Assembly (NCBI GenBank): GCA_016208315.1
Contig: JACQYF010000018.1
Coordinates: 25,291 to 89,290, forward strand
Reading direction: 5' to 3'
Source of the DNA: Chloroflexota bacterium
Lineage (GTDB): Bacteria > Chloroflexota > Anaerolineae > UBA4142
Length of the DNA: 64,000 bases
Position numbers and translations under genes: made by a program
Notes under the pieces: generated by a model
What the model saw: the letters and a program-made list of their open reading frames with translations, nothing else
The model's database searches: none
Told to the model about the DNA's origin: nothing
Shown here: piece by piece, positions 17,150 through 27,999 of the stretch
Numbering within the stretch: the first letter of the stretch is position 1
How the letters are laid out: each line of letters begins with the position of its first letter

Positions 17150-18673
17150 GTGTGGGAGTGTGGGGGTGTGGGAGTGCATTTGCTCGACCAAGTTCGCGCG
17201 ACAATTGCAGAGCACAGCATGTTTGCCCACGGCGACACGGTCGTGGTCGCGGTGTCCGGCGGGCCGGATTCGCTCGCGCTGCTGCACGCGCTGCGGGCGC
17301 TGCGTGACGAATTGCGGATCACGCTGCACGTCGCGCACCTCAACCATCAATTGCGCGGCGCTGAGTCGGATGCGGACGCCGAGTTCGTCGCGAATCTCGC
17401 GCGCGAGTGGAAGCTGCCCGCGACCGTCGAGGCGCGTGACGTGGCCGCGTTCGCGCGCGAAAAGCGGCTGTCCCTCGAAGAGGCGGCGCGGCACACGCGG
17501 TACGCGTTTCTCGCCGAGGTCGCGCGGCGCGTGGGCGCGCGCGTTATCGCCGTCGCGCACAACGCGGATGACCAGGTGGAAACGGTGCTGATGCACTTGC
17601 TGCGCGGCGCGGGGCTAGCAGGACTGCGGGGCATGCTCTACGAATTCGTAATTCGTAATTCGGAATTCGTAATTGACAATGCTATCACGGAAAAGGGAAT
17701 TACGAATGACGAATTACGAATTGCAAGACCTTTGCTTGACGTGACTCGCTCGGAGATCGAATCGTACTGCAAGCAGAACGGCTTGACACCCCGTTTTGAT
17801 CGTTCCAATCTCGATACGACCTTTTTCCGTAACCGGCTGCGGCATGAGGTGTTGCCATACCTGGAGACGCTGAATCCGAATCTGCGTGAGGTGCTCCGCC
17901 GCACCGCGCGCGTGCTCGCGGATGATTACGATTTCTTGCTGGCACAGACGCGTGAGGCGTACGGGCAGTTTGCGCGTGAGGACGAGGGGGCGATCACATT
18001 TGCGCTCGCCAGGTGGCGCGGTCTCCATCCGGCGCTTCAACGGGGAACGCTGCGTTTGGCAGTCCAACAATTGCGAAACGAGCTGCGGGACGTGGATTGG
18101 ACGCATGTCGAAGCTGCGCGGCGCGTGGCAATGGAGAAAGGCGCGGGCGCAAAGGCGACGCTGCCGCACGGGCTGATGCTCGTCGTCGGCTATGATGATT
18201 TTGTGGTTGCCGACGCAACGCGTGAGCCACTACTGCCGGACTGGCCCTTCTTGACTGTGGAAAGAATTGCGCTGCCGCTTCCGAGCGTCGTCGAGCTGCC
18301 TGGTTCGGAGTGGGTGGCGGTCGTGGAGCGGGCTGCTAGCCCGCTAAAAGTGAATGATCGCTGGACAGCGCTTTTGGATGCCGATAAAATTGAAGGGGAG
18401 TTGGCGCTGCGCTGTCGCCGCGCGGGAGATCGTTTTGAACCGGCGGGCTTGGCTGGACACTCGAAATCGCTGCACGAATTCATGATTGACGAAAAGATTC
18501 TAAGCGCCGCCCGCGACCGCCTGCCGATCCTCGTCGCGGGTGATCGCATCTTGTGGGTGTGCGGCTGGCGCGTGGACGAACGCGCACGCGTGACGCAGGA
18601 TACACAGGACGTGTTGCGCGTGACGATTAGAAGGAATTGGACGCGGACGAGCGCGGATGAACGCGGAAAATAA
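17150..18673 (+). CDS. tilS: tRNA(Ile)-lysidine synthetase with repeat insertion
   Basis: Adds lysine to C34 of tRNA-Ile(CAU). The P-loop-like SGGPDS, AVSGGPDSLALLHALRAL and HLNHQLRGAESDADAEF are the N-type ATP pyrophosphatase motifs; RPLLDVTRSEIESYC and FFRNRLRHEVLPYL follow. GTG 17150 opens the frame directly after the previous stop, but the first residues come from GTGTGGGA repeats, so GTG 17174 is a likelier start. An AATTCGT hairpin (17640-17732) adds about 28 residues in frame just before RPLLDV. The C-terminal domain with RCRRAGDRFEP is intact. Confidence 0.92.
   Translation: MWECGGVGVHLLDQVRATIAEHSMFAHGDTVVVAVSGGPDSLALLHALRALRDELRITLHVAHLNHQLRGAESDADAEFVANLAREWKLPATVEARDVAAFAREKRLSLEEAARHTRYAFLAEVARRVGARVIAVAHNADDQVETVLMHLLRGAGLAGLRGMLYEFVIRNSEFVIDNAITEKGITNDELRIARPLLDVTRSEIESYCKQNGLTPRFDRSNLDTTFFRNRLRHEVLPYLETLNPNLREVLRRTARVLADDYDFLLAQTREAYGQFAREDEGAITFALARWRGLHPALQRGTLRLAVQQLRNELRDVDWTHVEAARRVAMEKGAGAKATLPHGLMLVVGYDDFVVADATREPLLPDWPFLTVERIALPLPSVVELPGSEWVAVVERAASPLKVNDRWTALLDADKIEGELALRCRRAGDRFEPAGLAGHSKSLHEFMIDEKILSAARDRLPILVAGDRILWVCGWRVDERARVTQDTQDVLRVTIRRNWTRTSADERGK
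17640..17732. repeat. AATTCGT/ACGAATT inverted array inside tilS
   Basis: Tandem AATTCGT units, a short spacer and tandem GAATTACGAAT units form an inverted repeat read through in frame as YEFVIRNSEFVID...TNDELRIA. The unit is identical to that of the intergenic array at 7473-7504. Confidence 0.93.
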
Positions 18674-18709
18674 TCCTTTATCCGCGCTTGTCCGCGCTCG
18701 TCCGCGTCC
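18639..18709. repeat. CGCGGACGAG hairpin at the end of tilS
   Basis: Perfect 19-bp arms (18639-18657 and 18691-18709) built from GGACGCGGACGAGCGCGGA. The tilS stop lies between the arms. It could act as a terminator or attenuator before alr. Confidence 0.88.
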
Positions 18710-18740
18710 TATGGAAAAAACCGAATGAAGGAACAAACGC

Positions 18741-19895
18741 ATGCCGATTGATAACGTGCCTCTCCGTCCCGCCTGGGTGGAAGTGAATCTGAACGCGATT
18801 GAGCAGAATACGCGGCGGCTCGGCGAGATCGCGCGGCCGGCGGAAGTGATGGCGATGGTCAAGGCGAACGGCTATGGGCACGGCGCGGTCGAGGCGTCGC
18901 GCGCGGCATTGCGCGGCGGCGCAACGTGGCTCGGCGTTTATTCCGTGGGCGAGGGGATCGAGCTGCGCCGCGCGGGGATTGACGCGCCCATCCTCGTCGT
19001 CGGGCCCACGCCCCCACGTTGGGCGTGCGTCGCCGTCGAGCACCGGCTGACGCTGACGGTCTTTTCGATGGAGACGGTCGCGGCGATTGCCGACGCCGCA
19101 CGCGTGTGCAATCGCCGCGCGCAAGTCCACATCAAGATTGATACGGGGATGACGCGGCTCGGCGTAATGCCGGAAGAGGCCGTGAATTTCGCGCGCGCGG
19201 TGAGCGACTTGGTCGAGCTGGAGGGCGCGTTCACGCATTTTTCGATGGCGGATACGCCGGATGCCTATGGTGAGGAGGGCTGGGGCCGCGCGTATACCCG
19301 GCAGCAGCTCGCGCGTTTCGGCGAGACTCTGGATGCGCTAGACCAAGCGGGCATCGTGTTGCGCTATCGCCATGTTGCCAACAGCCCGGCGACGCTGAAT
19401 CTGCCCGAAGCGCGTTTCAATCTCGTGCGGAGCGGCATTCTGATCTACGGACTCGACCCGTCCCCCGAAGTGCCGCGCCCATCCGGTTTCGTTCCGGCGC
19501 TCGCGTTCAAGACCGAGGTGGCGCTGGTCAAGTCGGTCCCCGCGGGCAAGTACGTCGGTTACGGCGCAACCTTCCGCACGACGCGCCCGACGCGGCTCGC
19601 GGTGCTGATGGTGGGCTACGCGGACGGTTTTCGCCGCGCGCCGCGCCATTACGGCGAGGTGCTCGTGCGCGGCCAGCGCGCGCCGATTGCGGGCCGAGTC
19701 TGCATGGACCAGACGATGGTTGACGTGACGGATATCGAGGGTGTACAGCCGGGCGACGAGGTCGTGCTGATCGGCAGGCAGGGGCCGGAGGAAATTTGCG
19801 CCGAAGAGGTCGCGGAGAAATTAGGGGCGAACAATTACGAGACGATCACGACAATCAGCGCGCGGGTGGAGCGGAGGTATGTCTCTGAGGGATGA
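18741..19895 (+). CDS. alr: alanine racemase
   Basis: PLP enzyme making D-alanine for peptidoglycan. The 384-residue length is normal. Lys41 of AMVKANGYGHG binds PLP, the catalytic Tyr274 lies in YVGYGATF, and the C-terminal barrel has GRVCMDQTMVDVTD. It is last in the plus-strand run begun by rfbC. Confidence 0.97.
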   Translation: MPIDNVPLRPAWVEVNLNAIEQNTRRLGEIARPAEVMAMVKANGYGHGAVEASRAALRGGATWLGVYSVGEGIELRRAGIDAPILVVGPTPPRWACVAVEHRLTLTVFSMETVAAIADAARVCNRRAQVHIKIDTGMTRLGVMPEEAVNFARAVSDLVELEGAFTHFSMADTPDAYGEEGWGRAYTRQQLARFGETLDALDQAGIVLRYRHVANSPATLNLPEARFNLVRSGILIYGLDPSPEVPRPSGFVPALAFKTEVALVKSVPAGKYVGYGATFRTTRPTRLAVLMVGYADGFRRAPRHYGEVLVRGQRAPIAGRVCMDQTMVDVTDIEGVQPGDEVVLIGRQGPEEICAEEVAEKLGANNYETITTISARVERRYVSEG

Positions 19896-19931
19896 GGGAT
19901 GAAGGATGAGACCTCATTGCGTTGCCCATGA

Positions 19932-20141
19932 TTACGCAAAGACCAAGCGGCCTTTCGGCTGAGGAATCGGGTGCCCTAGTTCCTTCGCCGTCTCAATCCA
20001 CTCTTGAATGATTACCTCTAGATTCGCGAGTGCGTCTTTATACGTTGTTCCATCTGCCGCGCACCCGGGTAACTCTGGAACCTCTGCGATGAAGGCCCTG
20101 TCCTCGTCGCTCCAATATATGATCACTTCGTATCTAGGCAT
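19932..20141 (-). CDS. HicB-like orphan antitoxin-type protein
   Basis: 69 residues from ATG 20141 (alternative start 20180). The pattern YEVIIYWSDEDRAFIAEVPELPGC followed by TYKDALANLEVIIQEWIETAKELG is the HicB_like partial RNase H fold. There is no HicA gene on either side and no C-terminal DNA-binding domain, so it is an orphan or solitary family member. Confidence 0.85.
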   Translation of the reverse strand: MPRYEVIIYWSDEDRAFIAEVPELPGCAADGTTYKDALANLEVIIQEWIETAKELGHPIPQPKGRLVFA

Positions 20142-20207
20142 TTTCCTCAACGAGTTTTTCACGGCGAGGCATATCGTCATCGGCGGGATTGTTTCTGGGC
20201 TAACGGC

Positions 20208-21155
20208 TCAATTGCGAGAGAACGTCCCGATGGGGTCAGCCCAGATGTCGGGGAGGCCTTCGATTTCGGCGGCCGGCGCCATGGGATCGTCGTCGTAATC
20301 GTCCAACTCATCTTCGACCATCTGCTCCATCGCCGAGACGGTAAACCACTCTTCGAGGGCTTCGCGCGCGACCTCGCGGATATCGCGGTCGCGCGAATGC
20401 GTAAAGCGGTCGAGCACCGGATAGGCGCTTTCGTCGCCCGTTTCGCCCAACGCGTAAATGGCGAGCAAGCGCAGCGGCTTGCGGACCGTCTTGCCGCGCG
20501 CGATCTCGATCAGCGCGTCGGTCGCTTCGTGCAGCCCCAATTCGCCGGACGCGCGGACCGCTTCGTATTGGATCTCCGGATCGGGACTGCGAAGCTCGGC
20601 CAGGATATACTCGGTCCATTTCGGATCGCCGTTACGCGCCATCGCGAACAGCGCGCTAACCTTCAGCCGCCGGTCGCGATGTTGGTACGCCCATTCGATC
20701 AAATCGAGCACGTCCGGGTCGTCGGCGCGGAACGCCAGCGCTTCGATGGCATAGCGGCGCGCCTCCAGCGCTTCCTCGGGATCCTGCGCGATGCGGAAAA
20801 GGAAATCGCTCACGCGCACGTAATCCTCCGGCGAGATGATCGTATCGTGACCGTCCCAATCCTCGTACGTGGCGGCCTCGCCTTCGAAAACATAGCGCCC
20901 AAGCGCAGAGATCGCGTGGGCGCGCACGTCGGCATGAATATCTTCGGCGGCTTTTTTCATTAGGACCTCGATCCATTTTGGATCGGGGTCGTTCCACAAG
21001 CAGGCAATGGCCTCGGCGCGGACCTCGGCATCGGTATCGTCTAACAGTGAGCGGAGCAGGGTGAGGGCGTGTTTGTCAAAAGGGCGATAACCGTCTTCGA
21101 TGTCCGCGAGGAGTGTTAGTTTTTCTTTCTTGCTCATTCTCGGCATGCGAGTCAT
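20208..21155 (-). CDS. HEAT-repeat protein
   Basis: The 315-residue alpha-helical repeat protein has units such as LLDDTDAEVRAEAIACL, EDIHADVRAHAISALGRY, PDPEIQYEAVRASGELG and SRDRDIREVAREALEEW. No catalytic motif is seen. The C-terminus is acidic (VEDELDDYDDDP). A binding or scaffold role is likely. The start has a strong GGGAGGAGG site, and an extended -10 promoter lies upstream. Confidence 0.85.
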   Translation of the reverse strand: MTRMPRMSKKEKLTLLADIEDGYRPFDKHALTLLRSLLDDTDAEVRAEAIACLWNDPDPKWIEVLMKKAAEDIHADVRAHAISALGRYVFEGEAATYEDWDGHDTIISPEDYVRVSDFLFRIAQDPEEALEARRYAIEALAFRADDPDVLDLIEWAYQHRDRRLKVSALFAMARNGDPKWTEYILAELRSPDPEIQYEAVRASGELGLHEATDALIEIARGKTVRKPLRLLAIYALGETGDESAYPVLDRFTHSRDRDIREVAREALEEWFTVSAMEQMVEDELDDYDDDPMAPAAEIEGLPDIWADPIGTFSRN

Positions 21156-21192
21156 CCGAGATCGCCTCCTCCCATTTCGAATTGCTGTCTTT

Positions 21193-21201
21193 AGTATATC
21201 A
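21193..21201 (-). promoter_or_regulatory. extended -10 promoter of the HEAT gene
   Basis: TGATATACT on the minus strand, about 40 nt before the start codon, without a clear -35. Confidence 0.5.
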
Positions 21202-21222
21202 CGATTGACGATTTTTGGCTAG

Positions 21223-23302
<2,080 letters not shown>

Positions 23303-23399
23303 GAGGTCTCCTTTGACGTACAGAGTGCAATTCGCTCGGCCCACAAGCGCGCGAGTTCGCTTGCGATGCTATGCTATCACAACTTGCCCACCCTGTCAA

Positions 23400-23428
23400 T
23401 TGACGCCCGGTTTCATCGGGCATATAAT
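23400..23428 (+). promoter_or_regulatory. consensus promoter of the aldo/keto reductase operon
   Basis: TTGACG (23400-23405), a 17-nt spacer and a perfect TATAAT (23423-23428). The spacer holds a CCCG/CGGG inverted pair. Confidence 0.85.
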
Positions 23429-23438
23429 CTCGCCGGTA

Positions 23439-23489
23439 GGACAATTTGCTCCCCTCCATTTCATTTCGGGGATCTTCGACAAATTGTCC
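23439..23489. repeat. GGACAATTTG inverted repeat in the reductase leader
   Basis: 10-bp arms GGACAATTTG (23439-23448) and CAAATTGTCC (23480-23489) in the 5' leader. A compact relative (GACAAATTG-C-CAATTTGTC) lies inside purH, so this is probably a dispersed element rather than an operator. Confidence 0.6.
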
Positions 23490-23503
23490 CACACGGAGGA
23501 TAC

Positions 23504-24445
23504 ATGGAATACCGCCAGTTTGGTCGCACGGGTCTGCGCGTTTCGCCCATCTGCCTGGGGTGCATGACGTTTGGCCGCGAGATTGACGAGCAAGCATCGC
23601 TCCCGATCATCCAGCGCGCGCTCGACGCGGGCATCAACTTTTTCGATACGGCCAATGTCTATGGGCACGGCGCGTCGGAGGAGATTGTCGGTCGCGCGCT
23701 CAAGGAGGTCCGCGGCCGCGTCGTCCTCGCGTCCAAGGTCTATGGTCAGATGGGCGACGCGCCCAACGACCGCGGCGCATCGCGCTATCACATCCTGAAC
23801 TCGGTCGAGGACTCGCTGCGCCGCTTGCAGACCGACCACCTTGACCTCTACCAAATCCATCGCTTCGATCCCGATACGCCGCTCGACGAAACGCTACGGG
23901 CGCTCGACGATCTGGTGCGCTCAGGCAAGGTGCGGTACATCGGCTGCTCGAACTTTGACGCGTGGCAGGTGATGAAAGCGTTGTGGATCGGCGACCGCGA
24001 GCATTTGGTTCGATTCGTTTCGATCCAGCCGCGCTATAATCTGGTTTTTCGCGAGCCGGAGATAGATTTGCTGCCGATGGCGTTGAGCGAAGGATTGGCC
24101 GTGATTCCCTATTCGCCGCTCGCGGGCGGGTTCCTCACCGGCAAGTACAAGCCGGACGAACCGATCCCGCCGGACACGCGGCTGGCGACCGCGCAGTGGT
24201 ATCAAGGGATTTACGTCAAAGACAAGAATTTCCGCGCCGTCGCGGCAGTGGCCGAGTACGCGCGCCAGCGCGGGATTCCGAAGGAGCAACTGGCGCTCGC
24301 GTGGGTGATGAGCCATCCGGCCGTCACGGCGCCCATCGTCGGCGCGCGCACACTCGCCCAACTCGATACCGCGCTGGCGGCGCACGCATTGAAGATGACG
24401 CGCGAGGAAAGAGCCGAGATGTCGCGCATCGCGGAGGAAGCGTGA
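23504..24445 (+). CDS. aldo/keto reductase
   Basis: The 313-residue NAD(P)H-dependent reductase has [18 protein letters not shown] at its start and [12 protein letters not shown] with the catalytic Asp and Tyr. [12 protein letters not shown] holds the Lys, [10 protein letters not shown] the His, and the C-terminal cofactor loop is [12 protein letters not shown]. Its start at ATG 23504 has GGAGGA at normal distance. The MoxR gene follows with a GTGA overlap, an unusual pairing. The substrate is unknown. Confidence 0.92.
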   Translation: MEYRQFGRTGLRVSPICLGCMTFGREIDEQASLPIIQRALDAGINFFDTANVYGHGASEEIVGRALKEVRGRVVLASKVYGQMGDAPNDRGASRYHILNSVEDSLRRLQTDHLDLYQIHRFDPDTPLDETLRALDDLVRSGKVRYIGCSNFDAWQVMKALWIGDREHLVRFVSIQPRYNLVFREPEIDLLPMALSEGLAVIPYSPLAGGFLTGKYKPDEPIPPDTRLATAQWYQGIYVKDKNFRAVAAVAEYARQRGIPKEQLALAWVMSHPAVTAPIVGARTLAQLDTALAAHALKMTREERAEMSRIAEEA

Positions 24446-25401
24446 CGCCTAACATCGAACCCGTGCAATCCCTTTCTCGACAAGTTTCGCTGAACGTCGA
24501 ACGCGTCATTCTTGGCAAGCCGCGCGAGATTGAGTTGGTGTTGATCGCGCTGTTATGCCAGGGGCATGTGTTGATCGAGGATGTGCCCGGCGTGGGCAAA
24601 ACGATGCTCGCGCGCGCGATCGCGAAATCGTTTGGCTGCTCGTTCAAGCGCCTCCAATTCACCCCCGACATGCTGCCCAGCGATGTGACCGGCGTGAGCA
24701 TGTTCAATCAAAAAACGCGCGAATTTGAATTTCGCCCCGGCCCCATCCTCGCGCAAATCGTCCTCACCGACGAGATCAATCGCGCGACGCCCAAGACGCA
24801 GAGCGCGCTCCTCGAAGCGATGGAAGAGCGCCAAGTCACCGTGGACGGCGTCACCTACCCGATGCCGCAGCCATTCCTCGTCATGGCGACGCAAAATCCC
24901 ATCGAGTACGAAGGCACATTCCCGTTGCCCGAAGCGCAGCTCGACCGGTTCATGCTCCGCCTCCATCTCGGTTATCCTTCGAACAAAGACGAGATGGGCA
25001 TGCTCGACGCGCAGCGCGTTGCGCATCCCATCGAAGAGATTGGACAGGTGGTGAGCGCCGAGGAACTGATCGCCGCGCAACGTTTGGTGAAAGAGGTGTA
25101 CGTGGATGCGCTGGTGAAAGAGTACATCCTCGCGCTGATCGAAGCGACGCGCAAGCACCCCGACGTCTATTTAGGCGCCAGCCCCCGCGGCTCGCTCGCG
25201 CTCTACAAGACGGCGCAAGCGCGCGCCGCGATTACGGGCCGCGATTACGTGATCCCCGACGACATCAAAGCGTTAGCCGAGTCCGCGCTGGCGCATCGGC
25301 TCATCATCAGCCCCGCCGCGCGCTTGAAGAACGTTGACACGCGCCTCGTGGTTGACGAACTGACGCATTCTGTTGCGGTGCCGGGATCACGACCATTGTG
25401 A
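24442..25401 (+). CDS. MoxR-family AAA ATPase (copy 1)
   Basis: The 319-residue product begins at GTG 24442, overlapping the reductase stop. Walker A is GVGKT (50-54), Walker B is [10 protein letters not shown], sensor 1 is [13 protein letters not shown], and ASPRGSLAL is a family signature. MoxR proteins are chaperone-like ATPases that usually pair with DUF58 and VWA proteins. Here no DUF58 gene follows; the complete cluster is around a second copy at 60325. Confidence 0.93.
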   Translation: MTPNIEPVQSLSRQVSLNVERVILGKPREIELVLIALLCQGHVLIEDVPGVGKTMLARAIAKSFGCSFKRLQFTPDMLPSDVTGVSMFNQKTREFEFRPGPILAQIVLTDEINRATPKTQSALLEAMEERQVTVDGVTYPMPQPFLVMATQNPIEYEGTFPLPEAQLDRFMLRLHLGYPSNKDEMGMLDAQRVAHPIEEIGQVVSAEELIAAQRLVKEVYVDALVKEYILALIEATRKHPDVYLGASPRGSLALYKTAQARAAITGRDYVIPDDIKALAESALAHRLIISPAARLKNVDTRLVVDELTHSVAVPGSRPL

Positions 25402-25458
25402 ACCACAAAGGCACAAAGGCACGAAAGGAAATTATTGGTGTCTTTGTGCCTTTGTGGT
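25402..25458. repeat. CACAAAGG hairpin between moxR and ggt
   Basis: 17-bp perfect arms (25402-25418 and 25442-25458) made of ACCACAAAGGCACAAAG and its complement, directly after the moxR stop codon. It may terminate or attenuate transcription before ggt. Confidence 0.9.
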
Positions 25459-25471
25459 GAGGACAAGCCAA

Positions 25472-27103
25472 ATGTCGTTTGAATTCAACTCGCGTCGTTC
25501 ACCCGTGCTCGCGCGGCACGGCATGGTGGCCGCCAGCCAGCCGCTCGCGGTGATGGCGGGTGTGCGCCTCTTGATGCAAGGTGGCAATGCCGCGGACGCC
25601 GCGGTCGCAACGGCTGCCGCGCTGAACGTGACCGAGCCGACTTCGACCGGTCTGGGCGGCGATTGCTTTGCGCTGTTTTATGATGCGAAGACGCGCGCGG
25701 TCACTGCGTTGAACGGCTCCGGTCGCGCGCCGGCGGCGCTCACGATTGATCTCGTCAAGCACCACAATCTCCAATCCCCTAACCTCCAATTCTCAAATCC
25801 CTATCATGCCCACTGTGTCACCGTTCCTGGCGCATGCGCGGGCTGGTGCGATTTTATCGAACGGCACGGCACTCTGCCAATGACCAAAATCCTTGCGCCG
25901 GCTATCGCGCTCGCCGAAGAAGGTTTTCCGGTCGCACCGGCAACCGCGTACTATTGGCAGCGGTCAGAGGCGAAATTAGGTTCGGCGTCGGGTGGGCACG
26001 CGCTCTTAATCAATGGCCGCGCGCCGCGCGCGGGCGAAATATTCCGCAACCCCGGCTTGGCGCGTACGCTGCATGTAATCGCCGAAGGTGGCAAGGACGC
26101 GTATTACAATGGCGAGACCGCGCAGAGCATCGCGCGGGCGGTGCAGCAATCCGGCGGCGTAATGACAGCGGACGACCTCGCCGCGCACGAGTCTACGTGG
26201 GACGAGCCGATCGGCGTCACGTATAGGGGTATGCGAGTGTGGGAGTGTCCGCCGAATGGGCAAGGATTAGCGGCATTGATGGCGCTCAACATCCTAGAGG
26301 GTTTCGATCTCGCCCGCCAGAACCCGATGACTGTTGAGCGATGGCACACACTGATCGAAGCCATGCGCGTCGCGTTTGCCGATACAAGTTGGTTTGTTGC
26401 CGATCCGAAATTCTGCGCGATACCCCTCGAAGGACTGCTGTCGAAAAAGTACGCCGCGGACCGGCGCGCTTTGATTCGTCCCGATAGCGCGACGATGGAT
26501 ACCCAGCACGGCGCGCCGGTTGCGGGGTCCGATACGGTGTATTTTTGCGTGGTGGACGAAGCGGGCAACGCGTGCAGTTTTATCAATTCTAACTACATGG
26601 GTTTTGGCGCCGGCATCGTGCCGGAGGGCTGGGGCTTTTCGCTCCAAAACCGCGGCGCGAATTTCTCGCTCGATCCGGCGCATCCGAACGCGCTCGCGCC
26701 GCGCAAGCGACCGTACCACACGATCATCCCCGGCATGTTGACGCGCCAAGTGGACGGAACGTTGTATGCGCCCTTCGGCGTGATGGGCGGTTTCATGCAG
26801 CCGCAAGGGCATGTGCAAGTCGTCGTCGCATTGATGGACGACGGCCTCGATCCTCAAGCCGCGCTCGACCGCCCGCGGTTCTGTATCGAACCGGCGCATG
26901 CGGGCGGCATCCTCAATCTGGAAGATGGCGTGCCTGCGGACGTCGTCGAAGGTCTGCGAAAACGCGGCCACAATCTCCAATCCCCAATTACTGATTACGC
27001 TCGTGCTCTATTCGGACGCGGGCAGATCATCCGCCGCGAGCCGGACGGCGTGCTGTGGGGCGGCAGCGACCCGCGCGGCGATGGATGCGCGGTGGGCTAT
27101 TGA
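25472..27103 (+). CDS. ggt: gamma-glutamyltransferase-family protein
   Basis: The 543-residue Ntn hydrolase precursor cleaves itself before a Thr to form two subunits. The nucleophile is probably Thr355 of GSDTVYFCVVD. MVAASQPLAVMAGVRLLMQGGNAADAAVA and LGGDCFALFYD are at the start, and PYHTIIPGM and GVMGGFMQPQGHVQ are near the end. No signal peptide is seen, so it resembles the cytosolic YwrD-like branch. Two CAATCTCC-type repeat pieces lie inside the frame (about 25763-25802 and 26972-27000), adding HNLQSP segments to both subunits. Confidence 0.9.
   Translation: MSFEFNSRRSPVLARHGMVAASQPLAVMAGVRLLMQGGNAADAAVATAAALNVTEPTSTGLGGDCFALFYDAKTRAVTALNGSGRAPAALTIDLVKHHNLQSPNLQFSNPYHAHCVTVPGACAGWCDFIERHGTLPMTKILAPAIALAEEGFPVAPATAYYWQRSEAKLGSASGGHALLINGRAPRAGEIFRNPGLARTLHVIAEGGKDAYYNGETAQSIARAVQQSGGVMTADDLAAHESTWDEPIGVTYRGMRVWECPPNGQGLAALMALNILEGFDLARQNPMTVERWHTLIEAMRVAFADTSWFVADPKFCAIPLEGLLSKKYAADRRALIRPDSATMDTQHGAPVAGSDTVYFCVVDEAGNACSFINSNYMGFGAGIVPEGWGFSLQNRGANFSLDPAHPNALAPRKRPYHTIIPGMLTRQVDGTLYAPFGVMGGFMQPQGHVQVVVALMDDGLDPQAALDRPRFCIEPAHAGGILNLEDGVPADVVEGLRKRGHNLQSPITDYARALFGRGQIIRREPDGVLWGGSDPRGDGCAVGY
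25763..25802. repeat. AATCTCC/CTAACCTCC repeat inside ggt
   Basis: AATCTCCAATCC, CTAACCTCC and AATTCTCAAATCC in tandem, read as NLQSPNLQFSNP. Related tracts occur in ggt near 26972 and in the helicase near 41977. Confidence 0.75.
26972..27000. repeat. AATCTCCAATCC repeat piece inside ggt
   Basis: A short second copy of the preceding unit, read as NLQSPITDYA. Confidence 0.65.
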
Positions 27104-27116
27104 ATTTAGGAATTAG

Positions 27117-27181
27117 AATTTCAGATTTATGATTTGGGCGTGAGCGAAATCCTAAATCCTAAATCTTAAATCCTAAATCGC
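27117..27181. repeat. TAAATCC heptamer array
   Basis: TAGGAATTAGAATT and GATTTATGATTT are followed by four tandem CCTAAAT units between ggt and the deacetylase gene, in partly inverted orientation. Confidence 0.88.
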
Positions 27182-27193
27182 GATGGGGTATAC

Positions 27194-27991
27194 ATGGCCG
27201 ATAACGAAACACAAATTCAAGACTCCGCCATCCCCGAACGCGGGGTGACGAAGGTAGATACGGGGAAGGAACCGAACGCGCCGGCGCGCGTCATGTCCAT
27301 TCACGCGCATCCCGACGACCAGGAATTCACCATCGGCGGAACGGTCGCCAAGTGGGCGCGCGCGGGCAGCGAGATCATCACCGTCTGCATCACCAGCGGC
27401 GATTCCGGCTCGAACGAGAAAACCGATCCGAACATGAAGAAGGAAGAACTGGTCAAGATTCGCGAGGAGGAACAGCGCAACGCGGCCAAGGCGCTCGGCG
27501 TCAAAGAGGTCGTGTTTCTGCGCTATCCGGACGGGATGCTCCAGCCGACCATCACGCTGCGCCGCGACTTGACGCGCCTGATTCGCAAATACAAGCCCGA
27601 CGCGGTCCTCTGCGGCGATCCGACCGTGCGCTTTTACGGCAACTCGTACATGAACCATCCCGACCATCGCGTCGCGGCGGACGTCGCGCTCGACGCGGTG
27701 TTCCCATCGGCGGGCACGCGCTTGATTTTTCCCGAACTGTTGAGCGAGGGGCTAGAGCCGCATCAAGTGGCGCGCATCTTTATTCACGGGTCGGACAAGC
27801 CGGACACGTTCGTGGATATTGGCGCGACGATCGAGGTCAAGATCGCCGCGCTCAGAGAACATCACAGCCAGATCAACGATTGGGATCCGAGCGAGATGCT
27901 GAAAGAGTGGGCAAGAGAGGAAGGCAAAGCGCGCGGGCTGGAGCATGCCGAAGCATTTCGGCAGATGGTGCTCAAGGAAGAGCGCAATTAG
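27194..27991 (+). CDS. PIG-L/LmbE-family deacetylase
   Basis: The 265-residue zinc N-deacetylase has the motif AHPDDQE (His39, Asp41-Asp42) with the zinc-binding HPDH at 155-158. Family members remove acetyl from GlcNAc-linked substrates, including the mycothiol and bacillithiol precursors (MshB/BshB). An MshC-like ligase gene lies 1.7 kb away, making a thiol-pathway role possible, but that is inference. The first 30 residues are a charged, probably disordered lead. Confidence 0.9.
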   Translation: MADNETQIQDSAIPERGVTKVDTGKEPNAPARVMSIHAHPDDQEFTIGGTVAKWARAGSEIITVCITSGDSGSNEKTDPNMKKEELVKIREEEQRNAAKALGVKEVVFLRYPDGMLQPTITLRRDLTRLIRKYKPDAVLCGDPTVRFYGNSYMNHPDHRVAADVALDAVFPSAGTRLIFPELLSEGLEPHQVARIFIHGSDKPDTFVDIGATIEVKIAALREHHSQINDWDPSEMLKEWAREEGKARGLEHAEAFRQMVLKEERN

Positions 27992-27999
27992 CCACAGAA

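Noticed and set aside
19932..20141. A HicAB toxin-antitoxin module
   Set aside because: Only the HicB-like gene is present. There is no room for a hicA gene on either side.
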